This document shows positions 59,746 to 64,000 of a stretch of DNA of 64,000 bases, piece after piece. The stretch spans positions 299,564,558 through 299,628,557 of the forward strand of contig OY856409.1 in assembly GCA_963693085.1 (NCBI GenBank). Direction: 5' to 3'. This DNA is from Alisma plantago-aquatica. Taxonomy: Eukaryota > Streptophyta > Magnoliopsida > Alismatales > Alismataceae. A program made the position numbers and the translations under genes. The notes under the pieces were generated by a model. That model was not told the origin of the DNA, did no database searches, and saw nothing but the letters and a program-made list of their open reading frames with translations. Position 1 is the first letter of the stretch. Every line of letters begins with the position of its first letter.

Positions 59746-61433
59746 TGAGAGACCCCTGACCTTGCTTAAAGTATTGAACATACTTAACTATCATAATTGA
59801 ATGTTTAAAACCTTAATATAACCTCTTGATATGCTTTTTAATCATAATACAAGCTTAAGTTTCAAGTTTGGTCCAATTTTGACATTGTTTGTGCAAGTTA
59901 TGCAATTTTATGCACATTTTGGACTTTTCTATAAATTACCCAATTGGGAGGTTTTTCTTGCAATGTATCACTTTCATTATGTTCTTTGGATGTTATATCA
60001 TCATTCTTGATCTTTTTGATCCATGTGGTGTCTATTTGAACCTTGGTTTGGAAGTGTTTTCCTCAGGGGTATTTTAGGGTTTACCCTTTTATGGATGAGC
60101 TACCTTTGGGAGTTATCAAGCAAATGGTTTATTTGCTTTGCTTGCAAAATCAAGAAATGAGGGATAATCAGGTATCCATGGATGTTGGGTCAGCTTCTTG
60201 TGTGGCTACTTGTATATCCCTAATAGTTTAAGGCCATGGACACATTGGGAAGCTACTTGTACACCTCATGCTTGCTTCCATCCTTATCCGTGGGCTATAT
60301 TTACCTCTTCCTTGCCCAAGTATGAAACTTTTCTTGCTTTATCTTTCCTCTAACCTAGAGAAACAACTCCACTCTATTTTTTTGTAGAACCAAGTGCTCT
60401 AAGGTAGAATACAACCTCTTTTTGGAGAAGAAGGTCTCCTAGAGCTCCATCTAGCCCTACCTAGGGTTTCTAAGGTCATCTTCTAGGGATTTTGACCAAG
60501 GCAGGTTGTTTTCTTCCTTCCTTCTCCATTTATCTTGCTCTTCTCCTTCCTTAGAACTTCCTCCAGGTTATAATCTTGTTTCTCCACGGTAGATATTGCT
60601 CTAAAGCTATAAAACCCTACCTTTCTTGCCCCTTATGCTTAGGGTTTGCTCATTTGATGAAGAAATGTGCTAGATGGACGAGTTCGCAGCTTATGCTTGG
60701 ATTTTCTACCCTACCTGCTCGTGTTTTCTTCTGTTTGGAATTTTGTATTCTAATTAGAGGAAAGTTTTATAACTTTCTCCGCATTTATTGCTTACCATAA
60801 GCTTGCTAGCTCATGTTCTTACTTATAAATGATGATCCATGCACTAAAAAGCTATGCTAGACTTGGATTTCGATTTTTATAATGTTCCCTATTCTCATTT
60901 CAGTTCTAGATGAGCCTTTGATCATGTGTACATTATTCCTAAGGTATAATGTGACTTGTATCAGGTTGGTTTGACAACCGATGGTGCTAAACACCAATCA
61001 ACCAATGGTGAGTTTTAGGGTTTAAAGTTGATTTCTTCTATAAACACATGACTCGATGGTGGTACCATTGCAACAATCGATGGTGTTGTCTTCATGAAAA
61101 CTGATGGTGGTGACCAAGGGTGTCAACTTATGTTCACCCCTTAGGTCAGTTTTTGGCCTAATTAGAATCTTAATGATCCACAACTAAGTACCCTAATGAT
61201 GCTATCAATCAATGGTGACATTAGCTTGATATCCGATGATGATTAATGAATATAGTGTTGATCTAATGACCTATGGTGACTTAATGGTCATTACTGATGG
61301 TGGATCAAGTCTCCACAACCTATTGTGAGTTAAGCATTTAATTGTAGCATCAATTAAGCCTTAAACCAATGGTTTCTTGGGTCATTTGATGCAATGATCA
61401 GACCTATACTCCAATTGATGGTTTTCATATATG
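59746..61433 (+). repeat. Tekay-A family LTR, 5' part, inserted in the copia LTR
   Basis: Starts tgagagacccctgacc at 59746, the LTR terminus with small changes, and follows 21664 to about 23343 of the Tekay-A 5' LTR in order. Divergence from both A LTRs is larger than between them, so it is a separate insertion. Breaks at about 61433 into a sequence that begins TGTAATGACCC. Confidence 0.85.
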
Positions 61434-64000
61434 TGTAATGACCCATTTTCAAATTAGTCATCTGATTAGGGTTTACTTGGATGATTGTATGCTTAACTAA
61501 GTTGATCATTGTTTAAAGCTAGATTAGTGATGGTACTTAATTTTTGATATTTTAAATATAATGATAAGTTTTAATCATACTTTGCTCCACCTAATTAGGG
61601 TTAACATTTCAGAAACCCTAATCGGCCCAAATTACGGTATTGGTGATATATGAATACAGAATTCGATAAGTATAGTGTCTCACTAAATGATTTTTAGTAT
61701 TTTATGTGTAACTCTGATTTAATTCAAATTTGGATATGATTTGTATATACCAAATTTGAACACTCTTGAAAAATTGCAGAATTTTTAGAGTTTTCTGGTC
61801 CTGTTGATCGGTCACGTTTTTCCCAGGAAAAACTCAGCCGATCATGCTATACAGGCTTAAGTATAGCAGTGTAGTATTTTATTTTTTATAATTTATTGGA
61901 TTATTTAATTAATCTAAAATTTTAAATTAAGGATTTATACTCAGTTTTAAACAACATATTAAATTTTCAGAATTTTTGGAAGAAGTTTTGTATCACAACA
62001 GAACCTTGATCGGTCGAGTTCTGAGAGAGACAAACTCGACCGACCAAATTTTTCTGGAAAATTAAAAAAGACTGAAAAATGTTTATAATTAATTATTCCA
62101 AGCACCTTAATGAGTATATAGGACTCTATTACGACCCAAGCACCTCTCATTTCCGTCCCAAACTTTAGAGCTTCGTAATTCTTGAGAGAGGAGGGGATTT
62201 TAGGGTTTGGAGAATCTGAAGTGGAAATTTCAGATTTCTGGATTTTTCTCTTTCCAAGGTTGGTAAATTCTGTATAGATCATAAATATTTACTAGGTTTA
62301 TTTGCTTCTATTATCTCCTATGTATATAACTCGTCACTTCCCTGCTTTGGATCAAAAGAATCCAAATTTATCTCTTCTTTCATTCTTTCTTCTTCAATTC
62401 TTCTTCTTCTAGGTTCTTGAATGAAGAGGAGCAGGAAGATTCTATTTTCTTGAAGCAAGGACTTGATTCAAGAATTAGCAGTAGTAGCTGGGCTACGAAT
62501 TTCAGGTGTTTCACACCTGAGGTGAGTGTTTTTCTCCCTCCTAAGCTTTGTATCCATGTTGAAAGCCTAATTCAATGCGGCTAAAACAATCAGAAACCTT
62601 GTTTATATATGTATGTGATTGGATTTGATTTGGGAAAGATATTGGGGAATCCAATTTTTACTGATTTTGATTCTTTATCATTAATTGAAACTAGATTAGT
62701 TCTTGTTATATTGATTGAGGATGCATGGGTATTCTTATGGGTAGATGACTATGGTATTTCATGTGAATTTTTCCTAAAAATCCGCCCAATGGCCGATATG
62801 CTTGGAATTGAATTGGCATGTATAAAGTCATATTTGAATTGTACTAGATTGTATTATACAAGTGTATTGTTGGATGTTAATGGATTTGAATGACCAAATA
62901 TCCTGATTAGTATTTGTGTTGAGGAAGTGAATCAAATGGATCAATTAATCAATGTATACTTATGATTGATGAATGAAATGTGTGAAAATGGAAACTGTGG
63001 TTTCTATATTTGTGAATAACCCTAATGAACCCTTGGGTCATGATTGGATTACTGAATGATATGATTCTTATGATATGTTGAACTAAGGAATGCCTTCTTG
63101 AAAACCCTAAAAGTTTATTATTAAGAATATTATGAGTGATAAAGCTAGAACTTGTATATGATGTTGTAAATGTGATCAAATGTTGAAGTTGAAGGTATAA
63201 ATACTTCAATTGAATATGATGAGTCTTACTAATATCATCTAAGTCTAATGCATTTGTTTTAGTATAATAAAGGATGATCATTGTTGATTATGGGAATGAC
63301 ATTACTAGTCAACATCAAGGTACACTCTGAATATAAGAGACAATATGAACAAGATGTACTTAATGGTGATTGCAAGATAAAGATGAAACTAATGAAGATA
63401 GTATGATGAAGTATTTTTTCTTTAAATTAATTACATATGGATTAACCCAAATTAAATAAAATATACTAAGAATTGTACTTTGATAAATGTTATGTAGAAG
63501 AGAAGCATTGTATGTAAAGTGAATCAAGAAAGATTGGTCCAGATAATGTAATGAACATGAAATGAAAGAAGTTGCGACTACTGAGTATAAAATGATGGAA
63601 AAAGATAGGAATCAATAGATGGTTCTAAGAATGTAACTCTTACCCTAAAATGATGAGTTTTATGATGCTAGTGAATGATAATATCAAATGGGGTATTAAG
63701 AGATGCACATAATTGTAATTGAATTCAACGAAAAAGATGAAAGTCAAGTATTTGAATTGATTTATAAGAATGTGTTCTTGAATTGTGAATTGTACTCTGA
63801 GAATGGACTAATAGTACAAACTTCAATTGATAGTGAACATGTGATGACTAGTAACCCCATATGAAGAATGTGAAATAAAAGAAGAAGAGAACTAAGTCTG
63901 GTATGCATTTATATGCATGAAATTTATTGGCATCTATTCAGATTGGATGGAACATGCATATGTTGTATGATAAATCTATTATGGGTATGAGGAATGATAC
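61434..64000 (+). repeat. candidate LTR of another gypsy-type element, running off the window
   Basis: Begins TGTAATGACCC exactly where the Tekay-A-family sequence stops. A TATA-like tatata lies at 62115-62120. Upstream are inverted repeats 61806-61843 (gatcgg...ccgatc) and 62011-62042 (10-bp perfect arms cggtcgagtt / aactcgaccg). Around 62500-62540 is ggtgtttcacacctgaggtgagtg, reminiscent of the post-TATA leader of long gypsy LTRs. No protein was recognised. The second LTR and primer site are not in view, so the class is a guess. Confidence 0.55.

Noticed and set aside
1..64000. A host gene or a new gene system
   Set aside because: All strong protein matches are retrotransposon domains; the remaining gaps have no convincing exons by eye. 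Splice-aware prediction and RNA evidence would be needed to overturn this.

Overview
This window reads as nuclear DNA of a flowering plant, and I find no host gene in it. The sequence is AT-rich. Every coding region I can recognise belongs to plant retrotransposon lineages: Ty1/copia elements including a SIRE/Maximus-type copy, Tekay/Del-type chromoviruses with very long LTRs, and L1-type LINEs with plant-style ORF1 and RNase H. The species cannot be named from the sequence. No rRNA, tRNA gene, CRISPR array or organelle insert was seen.

Layout. 1-6143: minus-strand Ty1/copia element cut by the window edge, with a 2.1-kb 5' LTR (4006-6143). 6144-7393: unassigned, possibly an old Athila-like LTR. 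7394-13386: minus-strand L1 LINE with decayed ORF1 and ORF2. 13404-15642: unassigned. 15643-20030: a second decayed minus-strand copia element. 20031-21663: unassigned. 21664-57729: Tekay-type element 'A' with 4.8-kb LTRs and only 1.75 kb of internal DNA with no recognised protein. Its 3' LTR is broken by Tekay element 'B' (31030-54434, target-site duplication AATAT). B is itself broken by a 5'-truncated LINE (41059-43439, 18-bp TSD) and by a young gag-only SIRE-type element (43734-49690, TSD ATTAT). Right of B, the rest of A's 3' LTR is split by a clean 3.0-kb inversion (54717-57729). 58091-64000: a second stack, in which a copia LTR of the same family as the one at 4-6 kb is entered at 59746 by an A-family LTR, itself entered at about 61434 by what looks like a further LTR.

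Order of events. A came first, then B, then the LINE and the SIRE-type copy. The two SIRE-type LTRs are equal in length (1407 bp) and I saw only five differences, so that insertion is recent. B's polyprotein is full of stop codons, many explicable as C-to-T or G-to-A changes.

Hunt. I do not see a new defence, toxin or metabolic system. The most interesting signals are in LTR control regions. Short CGGT/ACCG dyads, each set holding an ACCGAC core, lie upstream of the predicted TATA box in three unrelated LTR families. Tekay B carries a dense AAACGGTTT/AAACCGTTT array and a 51-bp array rich in the AAACCCTAA motif. Also notable are the gag-only SIRE derivative, the LARD-like Tekay A, a 46-bp repeat at the LINE 5' junction, and the base-precise inversion breakpoint.
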